Below, piece by piece: positions 1-9,477 of a stretch of 64,000 nt of DNA (the first letter of the stretch is position 1; the number at the start of each line of letters is the position of its first letter). The stretch lies in assembly GCA_023212725.1 (NCBI GenBank), contig JALBYF010000002.1, positions 1 through 64,000 of the forward strand, given 5' to 3'. The stretch is from Tranzscheliella williamsii (Eukaryota; Basidiomycota; Ustilaginomycetes; Ustilaginales; Ustilaginaceae). Both the position numbers and the translations under genes were made by a program. The notes beneath the pieces are model-generated. The model saw only the letters and a program-made list of their open reading frames with translations, was not told the origin of the DNA and did no database searches.

Positions 1-70
1 CGAGCCCGATCCCCCGATAGTCTAGGAGATCGCCGATGGTGTTGGAGGTCGTCGCTCTATTGGAGCTCAT
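1..70 (-). CDS. 5' end of an unknown gene running off the window
   Basis: Reading leftwards from an ATG at 70, the frame stays open for all 23 visible codons to the window edge. The start reads MSSNRATTSNTIGDLLDYRG. The segment is too short to assign a family. It would be divergent from the ABC ATPase gene at 462, with a 391-bp shared upstream region, which fits the compact layout here. A chance open frame of this length is quite possible, so this is tentative. Confidence 0.35.
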   Translation of the reverse strand, partial: MSSNRATTSNTIGDLLDYRGIGL

Positions 71-461
71 TCCAACATCTCTATCTTTGTTCCTGTTCCT
101 GTTTTCTCGCTTTGAGGCGCGCCTGAAACTCGGCCGAAAGTGGGTTAGTAAACGGGACTTAAAGTGAATCGCAAGTGGCTTGTCGCTCGACCCAACTTTG
201 ACGTGCGAAGAAATAACAAAACAACGGGAGCCGATCGGTGGCGTATCGTGTCTCGATGCGGCTTGCGGATCGGATCGATGGCAGTTTGATCGGGATCGGG
301 CTCGCTGTCCCGCTTTAATCGCCGAGACCACTTGTAGAGTCATGCAGATCAGAGATCGATCGGACTATCTTCCCATATGCTCCTACCAAACCCATTGGCC
401 AAGCCTTAAGCAGCGGTGACGCAAGCACTCGGATGGAATCCCTCGCCGACCCTCTATCGAT
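71..461. other. Putative divergent promoter region
   Basis: This is 391 bp of non-coding sequence between the possible leftward gene and the ABC ATPase. The open frame at 180-419 begins at TTG and has no recognisable protein character. No clear TATA box or repeat was seen. Confidence 0.4.
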
Positions 462-2441
462 ATGAGCAGAGCCGCCACATTCGCTCTCAGGCTTGGCTCT
501 AGTTCAGCGGCGCCAGCGTTGCTTTCCGCGAGGGCAGTGGCGCGCGCATGGCCAGTCTTGTCCAGCTCTGCTCGTTCCTTCTCAGCTCGATTCCAGCCTC
601 CCCCTCTGCTACGCCTTCAACAGGTCCGTGTCAAGAGTCTTGCAGACTCGCATCAAGCCAGTTCCTCCTTCGACTGGACCATCAACGACGCTGGAGCTTC
701 TGAATGCTGGGCCATTGTCGCTCCTGCGTCTGAGCAGGGCGGTGCGGTCAGGCGCCAACTCATCGACCTCCTGCTCGGCAAAACACGCCCGCTGAAGTCA
801 GGCTCCTCCACGCAGCACGAGCCTGTCCATCCTTTTCTTCAACAGGACCCTACCGACCACGCGCAGCGACTGTCTCCGAGCCATGCCATCAAGCATGTCT
901 CCTTTGCCACCAAAATGGGCTCGGCTTCCGCTTCGAGCGACTTCACCAACTACTCGGCGCGCTATGGCGCCATCCGAGATCAAGATCGAGTCACCCTGTA
1001 CGAGCGTCTTATGGATCTGCTCGACTGTCCCGTAGGCCTTGTAGCCAAACAGAAGCTGATACCAGATCCATTCGCCGATCACAGCGCTGATCAGGTGGGG
1101 CTCTTCAAATACAAGTCGGATCACCAACGGCAGCAGGCTCTAGCCAAAGCGCAAGCTGCCGACCGCGTGATCAAGCAGATGGCACCGCTCCTGCTCATGA
1201 CCGACGAATTGCTCCAGCGGCCTCTGATCGCTCTCTCCAACGGTCAGACGAGGCGAGCCAGGATCCTCAGCTCGCTCATCTCCGGCGCCGAGCTGGTGGT
1301 TCTGGAGGAACCTTTCTCCGGCATCGACCAGCCTACCAGGCAGAGGCTTTCCAAGCTCTTTGCCCAGCTGCATGCCGAAAAGAGGCCGAGACTAGTCCTG
1401 GTACTCAGGGAACAGGATCCGCTGCCCGATCTGGTCACGCATCTGCTCCGCATCGACGACGACGGCAACATCACTCACATTGGGCGGCGAGAGGCAGACG
1501 GCACAAGTGCGGATCCGTCTAGGACCGCAGCCTCTGCGCGCCGCAGTACCGCCGAGGGAGCCGCTCCTGGCGGGCATCATGCCGTGCTTGCCAATGCCGA
1601 GCGGGGCGTCGGGCGCGGGGACGAGACCCAAGCGGCGCTGATATCGATGAACGCCGTCTCGATCGTGTACGGCGCCAAGACGGTGCTGGACTGCGTCAAC
1701 CTGGACCTTTTCCCGGGCGACCGGCTGGTCCTCGCCGGCGACAACGGCTCGGGCAAGACCACGCTGCTGGCGCTGATGCTGGGCGACCATCCAAAGTCTT
1801 TCTCGTTCGATGCGGCAACGCTCTCGCTGTTTGGCGAGGCACGCGATCACCCCTCCAACGCACGCACGCTGCTCAACCGCCGGATCGGCCACCTTTCCCC
1901 GGAGCTCTTCAACGCCTTTCCGCGGCGCAGCGTGCATGCGGGCGGTCTGACTGTCGGCGAGACCATCGCCTCGGGCTTTGAGAACATCTTTGCGCGCCGC
2001 CAGTATCAGCCTGCCCAGAAAGAGCGCGTCTGGGACCTTCTGTCGCTCTTTGCCGACCTGATCAAGACGTCGCGGGGCGAGCCGCTGACAGGCCAGAGCC
2101 GGCAGGACATTCAGGCGCTCTCGCTCAAGGGGTTTTCCGAGCTGAGCCACGGCAGTCAGGCGGTGGTCCTCTTCCTGCGCGCCGTGGTGGGCAGCCCGGC
2201 GCTGCTCGTCCTCGACGAGCCGTTCCAAGGCATGGACAAGAAGCAGGTCGAGCGGACGCGCCTCTTCCTCGACCGCCCCGGCGAGTGGGCCGTCGGCTCC
2301 ACCGCCGAGCAGCGGGAGCACGACCAACAGGCGCGCGCACACATGGCCGTCGTCCTCGTCAGCCACTACGAGTCAGAATGGCCCGCCAGCTTCGGCAAGC
2401 TCCTCCGCCTGCACAACGGCCAGCTGGTCGAGCGAGTGTAA
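462..2441 (+). CDS. Twin-domain ABC ATPase, probably mitochondrial, YDR061W-like
   Basis: The 659-residue protein has two ABC nucleotide-binding halves and no membrane segments, so it is a soluble ABC ATPase rather than a transporter. The N-terminus is rich in Arg, Ser and Ala and lacks acidic residues for about 60 residues, as in a mitochondrial targeting sequence. The second half is complete: Walker A GDNGSGKTT at about 426-434, a LSHGSQ signature, Walker B LLVLDEPFQGMD and a switch histidine in VLVSHYESEW. The first half keeps the signature (LSNGQTRR) and Walker B (LVVLEEPFSGID), but its Walker A position (APASEQGGAV) is degenerate. The architecture resembles yeast YDR061W, whose function is poorly defined. 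It converges with the aldolase gene, with 61 bp between the stop codons. Confidence 0.85.
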   Translation: MSRAATFALRLGSSSAAPALLSARAVARAWPVLSSSARSFSARFQPPPLLRLQQVRVKSLADSHQASSSFDWTINDAGASECWAIVAPASEQGGAVRRQLIDLLLGKTRPLKSGSSTQHEPVHPFLQQDPTDHAQRLSPSHAIKHVSFATKMGSASASSDFTNYSARYGAIRDQDRVTLYERLMDLLDCPVGLVAKQKLIPDPFADHSADQVGLFKYKSDHQRQQALAKAQAADRVIKQMAPLLLMTDELLQRPLIALSNGQTRRARILSSLISGAELVVLEEPFSGIDQPTRQRLSKLFAQLHAEKRPRLVLVLREQDPLPDLVTHLLRIDDDGNITHIGRREADGTSADPSRTAASARRSTAEGAAPGGHHAVLANAERGVGRGDETQAALISMNAVSIVYGAKTVLDCVNLDLFPGDRLVLAGDNGSGKTTLLALMLGDHPKSFSFDAATLSLFGEARDHPSNARTLLNRRIGHLSPELFNAFPRRSVHAGGLTVGETIASGFENIFARRQYQPAQKERVWDLLSLFADLIKTSRGEPLTGQSRQDIQALSLKGFSELSHGSQAVVLFLRAVVGSPALLVLDEPFQGMDKKQVERTRLFLDRPGEWAVGSTAEQREHDQQARAHMAVVLVSHYESEWPASFGKLLRLHNGQLVERV

Positions 2442-2502
2442 TCGTATTGCCCTCCCCCACACCGCGACGCGACTATGTACAAGCAGGCACATCCATCCAT
2501 CC

Positions 2503-3553
2503 CTACGCACGGCCTGCGGACCCAAACAGGTCAAAGAACCTCGCGCAGACCTTCTCGAATTCCTGTATGGCCGGCGCAGAGCGTGGCGTCAGCATCCGAC
2601 TCTGGCCCGGCGTGTGCGCATGGCACGAGGTGGATGGCTTACCTTCATACCGTTGTCGTAGACTTCGGGGAGCGGGTCCGAGTCGAGGTGCTTGGCCCAG
2701 TACTCGACCTGCGGATCGCGCGCCCAGCTGTTGACGTTGATCTTGTAGGCGCCGCGCGCGACGCACTCCTTGAAAAGGCTGTCTGGGAGGTCGTCGGTGC
2801 CGTGCAGGACGAGGTAGGCGTTGCTCTTGGTGCCCGGCCCCACCGTGTTCTGCAGTTTCTCCAGCAGGTCCAGACGGAAGTCGGGCGGGTTGATGTAGCG
2901 GCCGTGGATGTTGCCGATGCTCGGGGCGAGCATCTGGGCGCCCAGTTCCGAAAGGAACTTTTCCGCTGCGACATGACGATGCAGCGGGGGGGATAGAGGC
3001 CAGGGGTGGTGAGCACGGGGCACGGGAGGGGCGGGGAGGGGGGGTGGGACGTACCTTTTTCGGGGTTGGTGAGCATGCCGTCCTGGATGACGCGTACGCC
3101 TGCCTCGCCGCCGGCAAGCCTGCCTAGTTCTACCTCTACGGCGATGCCGAGGGCGTTTGCGCGGGCTACGTAGGGTTTTGCCATGTCGATGTTCTGCTGG
3201 TCGGTGTCGTGGTGGCTGCAGTCGATCATGATCGAGTCGAGTGCGACGCCCTGTTCCGCCCAGTCGAGTGCGCGCGTGATGTCCTCGTCGGACGCGGCGT
3301 GGTCGAGGTGCACAGCGATGGGCACCGAGGCCGCATGGCACGTCTCCAGGCAGAACCGCACAAACGGCTTGCCAAACTGCGCCATCGTCACCGGAAACAG
3401 CTGGCACAGCGCCGGCGACCGCGCCGCCTCCGCCGCCCGCACCAGCGCCACCACCGACGTCGCATCGTAGCACGACTGCGCATTGATCGCATACCCACCC
3501 GCATGCGCCGCCTCCAGAATCGCCAGCGTTCGGTTCCCCGAAAGCTCCTTCAT
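2503..3553 (-). CDS. Class II (zinc) fructose/ketose-bisphosphate aldolase family, 3 exons
   Basis: Exons on the minus strand are 3553-3055, 2965-2643 and 2562-2503. Both introns (89 and 80 bp) have GT..AG ends, and the spliced frame gives 293 residues. The zinc-site motif HLDHA lies at about 82-86 and VELGRLAGGE at 141-150, both typical of class II aldolases. The C-terminal half carries the GTD and KINVNS elements of the phosphate-binding region. These enzymes cleave ketose 1,6-bisphosphates to dihydroxyacetone phosphate plus an aldehyde. The sequence is closer to the short tagatose/ketose-bisphosphate type than to the roughly 360-residue glycolytic fungal enzyme, so the substrate is uncertain. 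The ATG at 3553 was chosen because a TATA box lies about 90 bp upstream at 3643-3649. An in-frame ATG at 3628 would sit almost on that box. Confidence 0.85.
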
Positions 3554-3642
3554 TCTCGTCCACTTTTCTATAGCTAGTTGGGTACGAAACAACGAAAGCG
3601 GTGCAGAGCAAACGGACCGAAGACTCATCGCATTCGGCGCAG

Positions 3643-3649
3643 CTATATA
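3643..3649 (-). promoter_or_regulatory. TATA box of the aldolase gene
   Basis: TATATAG on the minus strand, about 90 bp before the chosen ATG at 3553. The same TATA-to-ATG spacing recurs at other genes in the window. Confidence 0.5.
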
Positions 3650-4032
3650 CCTTCCACCTCGCACGGACGGCCTACAACACCGGCTTTTTCTGCCCCACTG
3701 CATTGGCCGCGCGCATGTGGGGTGCGGGTGGGGGAAGTGGGAGAGCGACGCTCTTTGTTCGCCGCGCAAGTCGCCGAAGTCGCCTGCCACCGGCGTCCTG
3801 TCGCTTGCGGCTGGCAGCCAATCACACGTCTCGCCGTGGCCGACACCAGCCCCGCGCGGGATGCCGCACCGGTCCAGCACAGACGGGCCGGGTCACCGCA
3901 CACAAGCGACTCACCCTTTCGCGCGTGGCCGCGGCACAGACATTCCACGGCTCCACATGCTGGTCAACGTTTCCACACAAGCGGTGACGAGCGCTGCGGA
4001 TTTCGCGATGAGTGAGGTGGTATGCCGAGCTT
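3650..4032. other. Aldolase upstream region and AIP1 3' flank
   Basis: This stretch separates two minus-strand genes. Several open frames cross it on both strands, but none shows protein character. It most likely holds aldolase promoter elements and the AIP1 terminator. Confidence 0.4.
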
Positions 4033-5850
4033 CTATGCGCCCTCGTGGCGCTGGAGCTTGTAGGTGCGAATGCAGCCGTCGGCGCCGGCACTGGCGAAGC
4101 GATGGTCGTCGAGCCAGACGACGGCCTGTGCGCCATTGGCGTGCGCGTTCTTGACGGCAATGTTCTTCATCGGCTTCTTGACGCTCCACACGTATACATG
4201 CGTATCCAGGCCCGCCGAAACCGCGTGGCTGCCGTCCGGGGAGAAGCGGATGTCGTTGATGCGCCCCGAGTGGAAAACCCAGTGGACGAGCTTGAGTGCC
4301 TTGCTCGCCAGATCGTACACCTGGATCTTGCCGCTCGACTCGCCCGCCGCCAGCAGCGAGACCTGTGCGTCGAACGCCAGCGCCGTCACTGTGCTCCGGT
4401 TGTTGCTCAGCGTCGCCACTTCGCTCAGCGTGCTGCCGGACAGCGTGTAGACATAGACCTTGCCGTCCTCCGCCCCGACGGCAACGTGACTGCCATCCGC
4501 CGAGATGGTCACCGCCGACGGGTTGTACGATGTCTTGTGATGCATCTTCTTGCCGTTCTCGACAATGTCCACTCCGGTGGGCACGGCCACTACCAGCACT
4601 CCGTTCGCCGAGGCAGCGCTGCCTTTCGGCTGGCCTGACGTGGCCACGGGCGCCCCTACGTATGTGCCAGCCTGTGCTTGGCGAACCGAATCATCCATCC
4701 CCACCGTGTAGATGCGGTCGCGTGACGTGTGGACGCCGAGAACGGCGTTGGAATGCCCAGCGCCGGCGAGCGGCTTGCATACACCGTCCGGCGTCCAGGA
4801 GAGAACCTTTCCATCGTAGCTTCCGCCGACCAGGGTGGTCCCATCTTCAGCCAGGTCCAGAGCACGCGGCCCAAAGCTCTTGCACGCGCCGTGCAGTTTG
4901 GTGATCTGGCCGTTGTCGATGACGTTCAGCTCGCCGGAATGGCTGAGCGAGACGATGCGGCTGCCTGCCCAAACCAGCCCGACCTGCTGATCGTCGACCT
5001 TCTGGGCGCCTTGTCCATTCAAGTCGTGCGACGCTTCTACGCTTCCGGCCGCCACATCCCACACTTTGACAAACCCATCGGCTCCCGCCGTTGCGATTTT
5101 CTTACTGTCGGGCGAAAAGTCGACGGCAAAGATGGTGCCCACATGGGCGTTGGACGCCTTGGCAGTGAGCTCGGAGACCAGGTCTCCGGTCTTGCCGTCG
5201 TAGACAAACACCTTGCTGTCAGACCCGACCGAAACAAAGTGGTCGCCATTGGGAGCGTAGGCGACGTCCTGTGCGAAGCGGCTGTGGTCGGAGATGGTCT
5301 TCTGGAACTTGTAGGGGGCTCCGTGGTAGAAGACCAGTTGGTTGTCGTCGCCGGCGGTCACTGCTCTGAACGGCCTCTCCTTCCGGATGGCGACAGCGTT
5401 GATCTGGCGGCTATGGCCGGTGATTTCGCCGACGCTCGAGCCCGTGTCGAACGAGAACGCGTGGCCGAACCTCTCCCTGCCGTCGCCAACAGCAATGATG
5501 CGCTTGGACTCTCCATCCCAAGCCAGGTCGTTGATGCGGCCGGCAATCACCTTGACCTCGCTCTTGAGGATCTGCTCGTCTCCCACCAGATCCCAGACTC
5601 GCACATTGCCGGCCTGGTCCGCCGAGGCACAGTAGTATCCGGTCGGAGAGATGCGCGCGACGGTGGTGGGCTGCGTGTGCTGCGAATACACAACCGCCGG
5701 CTTGGTAGCGTCGGTGATCGAGCGCACCACCACCGTGCGGTTCAGGCAGTAGACCAGCTTTTCCCCCTTGGAATCCGCCGACAGCTTGGTGGACTGTGCT
5801 CGCACCGTGGCCGGATTCCCCGGCCACACGTTCTGCAGGCTGACCGACAT
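4033..5850 (-). CDS. AIP1: Actin-interacting protein 1 (WD40 repeat, WDR1/AIP1 family)
   Basis: This intron-less gene encodes 605 residues, close to the length of yeast Aip1. The protein is an uninterrupted series of WD40 repeats. Visible repeat ends include VRVWDLVG, VKVWDVAAG and VYVWSVKK, with GH or SPDSKKIATAG elements between them. The N-terminus NVWPGNPATVRAQSTKLS is characteristic of AIP1, which works with cofilin to disassemble actin filaments at cortical patches. The ATG at 5850 was chosen because homology begins directly at MSVSLQNVWPG. The open frame continues upstream to 6093 without protein-like sequence. Confidence 0.93.
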   Translation of the reverse strand: MSVSLQNVWPGNPATVRAQSTKLSADSKGEKLVYCLNRTVVVRSITDATKPAVVYSQHTQPTTVARISPTGYYCASADQAGNVRVWDLVGDEQILKSEVKVIAGRINDLAWDGESKRIIAVGDGRERFGHAFSFDTGSSVGEITGHSRQINAVAIRKERPFRAVTAGDDNQLVFYHGAPYKFQKTISDHSRFAQDVAYAPNGDHFVSVGSDSKVFVYDGKTGDLVSELTAKASNAHVGTIFAVDFSPDSKKIATAGADGFVKVWDVAAGSVEASHDLNGQGAQKVDDQQVGLVWAGSRIVSLSHSGELNVIDNGQITKLHGACKSFGPRALDLAEDGTTLVGGSYDGKVLSWTPDGVCKPLAGAGHSNAVLGVHTSRDRIYTVGMDDSVRQAQAGTYVGAPVATSGQPKGSAASANGVLVVAVPTGVDIVENGKKMHHKTSYNPSAVTISADGSHVAVGAEDGKVYVYTLSGSTLSEVATLSNNRSTVTALAFDAQVSLLAAGESSGKIQVYDLASKALKLVHWVFHSGRINDIRFSPDGSHAVSAGLDTHVYVWSVKKPMKNIAVKNAHANGAQAVVWLDDHRFASAGADGCIRTYKLQRHEGA

Positions 5851-6551
5851 GGTTGCGCACGGCAAGGGCGCGTGTAGGTGCTCGATGAGGATATGAAGGA
5901 CGGAAGCCTCGCTCGTCTGTGACTTGGTGGATTGCCATAGCCGTCCTCCCAGCTCATCGACTGACCGTCGGCCCGTGCATAGGCCGCCTCCCCCTATGAG
6001 GTCGAATCTAACACGGACACCATTCCAACCCACCAAAGCCCACCGATGGGGCCGCCAATCAGGCCGCCAATCACAAATGTAACCACGCATCACTACCGGG
6101 CCCGCCTACCCCCATAGTCCTATGATGCGAGTGTAGTGCTGGGCCGGCGCTGTCCTAGCCAGACAGCTCGGGAAGCTTTCGCCTTCGCCGACGCCTCAGC
6201 ACGCCGCCAAGACGCTCACGAGGCGCCGGCAGGTAGCGAGACCAGCCGCCACAGCAGCGAAGCGTGGGCCCCCGGCCCTAAGAGCGACACACTTGTCGAA
6301 AGCCATCATTTCATCCAAAGGGCAGGCTGCCCACCGTTCGCCTCCGACATGAAAGGTGGGAGGTAGCCGTGCCTGCCTGCCATCCCGCGCCGCACATTCG
6401 TCGCCGGCCTGACTGTCATAAAACCAGGTCAGGAAGGACGGCGAGCGCCCGTCTTGCTTTCCACCCACCCGCACTGTAGAGGTCCATCTGAAAGAGTCCC
6501 CCTTGCTCGTGCTTTTCAGCTCGGCTTCGCTTCGTAAACAACTCTCGTGGC
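5851..6551. other. Intergenic region upstream of AIP1
   Basis: About 700 bp of likely AIP1 promoter on the minus strand plus the upstream region of the possible gene at 6552. Overlapping open frames on both strands look like chance GC-rich frames. No repeat or RNA gene was recognised. Confidence 0.4.
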
Positions 6552-7239
6552 ATGCGTCTGCAGGCCTTTGCCGCTGCGTTCTACGGGACGGCAGCCATCG
6601 TAGCTGCTGCGTCGCTTCCGAGCCCGAGAGGCGAGCTCGAGCGCGCGGCCAGCTCCTCTTGGCCACCGAAGCAGCCTACGCAGCTGCACAAACGGGTAAG
6701 TTGATCCCAGCACGGTCGTACTGCCTCCAGCTACCAACTCACAAAACATCCACGACCCGGGTACCCCCGGCGCATCCCCACCGTTCCGGTTGTGACAGCG
6801 TATCAGTATGATGAGCGCAGCGGTGGACATCCTAAAGGTTCGTATTCTGTTTTCCTGCATTGTGCCGCAGCACCGTCCTCGGCGTGTAGAAAGAACTTCG
6901 CTAACCTGCTCAATGACATCAACCATCTGGACTGCAAGGGTCTTCCCGAAACTGTTAGAGGCTCGGTGAGTGGGTCGCCTCTACGGGCGTCTGTTGGCCG
7001 CGCCGTGGCCAAGACGGGGCTGACCTAACTTCTTGCTCGGACGGTGTTGACAGAAAGTAGCCGTGCCTGCCGGCGAAAGAACTACGGCCGGATTCGATCG
7101 GATACTACTTCCCGGTAAAGAGCGGCCGCCTGGCAGTCCTCTGTCTGACCATACTGGCAGTGGCCGGGTAGGAGATGCTCGGTTCCAGGCAGAGGGGCAG
7201 CATGTGGCCGACGGGTCGAAAGCGGGTTTGGCGGGCGGG
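6552..7239 (+). CDS. Possible spliced gene with signal peptide and Kex2-type site (upstream exons)
   Basis: An ATG at 6552 opens a 48-codon exon that begins like a secretory signal (MRLQAFAAAFYGTAAIVAAA) and ends in Lys-Arg directly at a strong GTAAGT donor at 6696. The unspliced frame stops two codons later. Splicing to the acceptor ending at 6806 keeps frame through 6807-6965 and adds three cysteines. A GTGAGT donor at 6966 and a TTGACAG acceptor ending at 7053 define a second, 88-bp, phase-0 intron. Exon 3 then runs in the same frame into the protein annotated at 7240, with no stop between, so the true 3' end is unclear. An alternative acceptor at 6798 gives another open frame that stops soon after the second intron. 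The model is plausible but unproven. Confidence 0.35.
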
Positions 7240-7737
7240 ATGTTCGAGCGCAGTGCGGCGGGGCCGTGGATGCGGGCCGACAAGGCGGGCCACGAGGCCC
7301 CGACGAAGCTAGGCTTCTTCCAAGATCCAAAAAACAGGCGGTTGATCTTGTGGGGCGGTGGAGGCAGCTTGGCGTTGTCGGGTTTGTTGCTGTGGAACAT
7401 TAGGCAGTCGATGGAGAGCGCACAGGAGCTACAAGCGTCGCGGGCGCGGATGGACGCGGCGCAGGAGGAGGAGATGCAGCGCGCGCTTGCCCCCGTGGCC
7501 AGCGCCCCAGCACCCCGCCAGCAGCCGCTGCAGAAGCGCCGAATCGAAGCCAGCACGCTGGTCGGCGTCGCCGTCGCAAGCACCGCAGCCGTCGGCCTGA
7601 TGAGAGCTCTGCAGGACCTGCAATGGCAAGACGAGACCAGCGCCCGCATCCGCGCCCGCCAGGACTTCTACCGCCACCGCCCCGAACGGGAGCGCTACTA
7701 CAACTTTGGCCCCGGCTTCCCACTCTTCCAACAGTGA
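7240..7737 (+). CDS. Small predicted membrane protein, unknown function
   Basis: From the first ATG in this frame the product is 165 residues. It has a hydrophobic segment after a basic stretch (KNRRLILWGGGGSLALSGLL) and a helical Gln/Glu/Ala-rich region. A second, weaker hydrophobic stretch (ASTLVGVAVASTAAVGLM) is followed by a basic, Tyr-rich C-terminus ending YYNFGPGFPLFQQ. The layout suggests a small organelle or endomembrane protein. No family was recognised. The frame is open upstream to 7054 but lacks an ATG there, so the start could be at 7240 or the protein could be the last exon of the spliced gene beginning at 6552. Confidence 0.5.
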   Translation: MFERSAAGPWMRADKAGHEAPTKLGFFQDPKNRRLILWGGGGSLALSGLLLWNIRQSMESAQELQASRARMDAAQEEEMQRALAPVASAPAPRQQPLQKRRIEASTLVGVAVASTAAVGLMRALQDLQWQDETSARIRARQDFYRHRPERERYYNFGPGFPLFQQ

Positions 7738-8272
7738 CGACCGCACGTCCGCCCGCCATCCCGCGCCGCCTGGCTCTTGCCGGTCACGAACGCAGCTGCG
7801 TCGCCAATCGCCCTCACCGTCTTTACATGACCGACTATCTTGCACTAAGCCTCTCGCAATTGCCACTGTTGCCCGTAGCCAGTCACCGAATGCAGACCTT
7901 TGATTCCCGCGTACCGTTGCACAAGCTCGCTGTTGAGCCGCTCCATCCAAGTGGCGGTGGGGCTGACGCAGGCTGTGGTGTGCATCTAGCGCAGTGAGCG
8001 GTGCCATTGCGAAGAGAGGTTGTAGAGGGTACTAGTACAACGAGCTGCTGGGGCAGCCCGGGGGTTTATTACGTCGACGATCGTATGTCGACGATCGTAT
8101 AGGCGCCTGACGATGCGGGCGTGAAGACACCAGCCTAGACGGCGGCCGAAGCTGGCCTGGTTCGCTGCGGGCATGTGATAGAGGATGCCGGGGCGGTGTG
8201 CCAGGGAGGGAAGGCGGTGGGGAGAGTGCTGCGTTGAGAGTGGTGGGGTGATTTGGATAGGAGTGCGGGGCG
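7738..8272. other. Convergent intergenic region with short repeat
   Basis: This non-coding stretch lies between the 3' ends of two convergent small genes. It contains the 14-bp tandem repeat at 8073-8100. Nothing else was recognised. Confidence 0.4.
8073..8100. repeat. 14-bp tandem duplication with palindromic cores
   Basis: Two perfect copies of GTCGACGATCGTAT lie head to tail. Each contains the palindromes GTCGAC and CGATCG. It sits in a convergent 3' region, so it may simply be a replication-slippage duplication. Confidence 0.8.
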
Positions 8273-8611
8273 CTATGTGGTACCGGCGGGCGGAGGATGT
8301 GGGTGGCGCGGGACGGGCTGTTCGATCTCGATCCAGCCGCCTTTGCGGGTGAGGAGGACGCGCTGGCCGACGGCGTGGGCGGGCGGGCTGGCGCTGTGAA
8401 TCGGGTGCCGCGAGGCGGCGTGCGCATCTTCTTCGTTTAGTGCGCCGCGCGACTTGGACGCGGCTTTGGCAGGACACGGCAGGATGGTCGACGCGGACAG
8501 CGACACGGTGAGAATCGACGCCGCAAACGTGGCGACAAAGAAGGACGAGGTCGCCAGCCGCCGCGTCCGCACCGACGGATTCGAGAGCGACCTCAGCGCG
8601 CCCCCCCACAT
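8273..8611 (-). CDS. Small predicted mitochondrial membrane protein, unknown
   Basis: From the ATG at 8611 the frame encodes 112 residues. The N-terminus is Arg/Ser-rich with no acidic residues (LRSLSNPSVRTRRLATS), like a mitochondrial presequence. One hydrophobic segment follows (SSFFVATFAASILTVSLSA) and leads to a Cys-Pro. The C-terminal part contains RVLLTRKGGWIEIEQP, which reads like a conserved folded element. No family is assigned. The open frame continues to 8662 only through non-ATG codons. Confidence 0.5.
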   Translation of the reverse strand: MWGGALRSLSNPSVRTRRLATSSFFVATFAASILTVSLSASTILPCPAKAASKSRGALNEEDAHAASRHPIHSASPPAHAVGQRVLLTRKGGWIEIEQPVPRHPHPPPAGTT

Positions 8612-9477
8612 GCCTCGTGTTCCGTGCAGCGCCGATGCACTCCAGACGCAGCAGCTATGCACAACTCGTTCGACAGAGAGACCAATCGAGGCAGTACTGG
8701 CGGGCGATGGTGGAGCAACAAGTTGGTCGCTGCGTTGGAATCGTCTCCGAGAGCCATCAAATCACCGAAACGGCCGCCATCAAATCACATTCTTCCCATT
8801 TTCGACCGCATCCTCTCGCGCGAAAGAGCGGATTTCCACGCTGCCATCACGCGGCTTCCGTATCCCGATCCCCGAAAAAGCAATCTTAAATTGTGAAAAC
8901 TTCGCCTGCGACTCTAACAGGCTTTTGGGTTTGGCGCACGTCGACGTCAGCAAAACCAACCAAACCGACCGGCAGCAGCTGAAATCCGGCGCTAAGACAC
9001 AGTAGTCTGTGAACCCACCTCGTTACGAGCTTGTCTGATCAGCACGTCCCTGTCGTCGGTTCTCCTAGCCCAGTGCAAGTATAGCGCCCACAGTTCGGGC
9101 TGTGCTGTTCCTTGTGCGAGTGGGTGCTAACGAGCACTGCTCCGCCTAGCCGATCTGCTCGCCTCTTGCAAGCAGAAGGGCGGTTTCTCTCGTACCGCTT
9201 CCGTGCGTGCGCGGCAACGATGTCGGACATCCGATGAAAGTGTTCCCCACCGCCGTGCTAGCAAGCCTCGGTCTTCAGCTACCGCTTTCGCCCAGCGCCT
9301 CCATACGGGATGCTGTGGGGCTAGTGCTGGCCTGCAGGCCAAGGTGCATGCCCAGCAGCTGAAAACGCTCCGCCTCTGTGACCCCATGTATATATCTGGC
9401 CCAGCGTCGGGCCTTGTCCCCGGCCTCGAAGGACCACCTACCGTTGGATATCGCATCGCCACCCGTTTGGTACCACA
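8612..9477. other. Divergent intergenic region
   Basis: This 866-bp region lies between the small minus-strand gene and the flavin oxidase. It holds the oxidase TATA box at 9389-9396. Open frames here have no ATG-led protein character. Confidence 0.4.
9389..9396 (+). promoter_or_regulatory. TATA box of the flavin oxidase gene
   Basis: TATATATC begins 89 bp before the ATG at 9478, the same spacing as at the aldolase and racemase genes. Confidence 0.5.

Noticed and set aside
1392..2366. 324-codon minus-strand frame opposite the ABC ATPase
   Set aside because: Antisense shadow of a gene with clear Walker and signature motifs.
8032..8609. Long minus-strand frame overlapping the small mitochondrial-like gene in another frame
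   Set aside because: Pro/Arg-rich shadow frame. The alternative frame (8273-8611) has a presequence-like N-terminus and a membrane helix.
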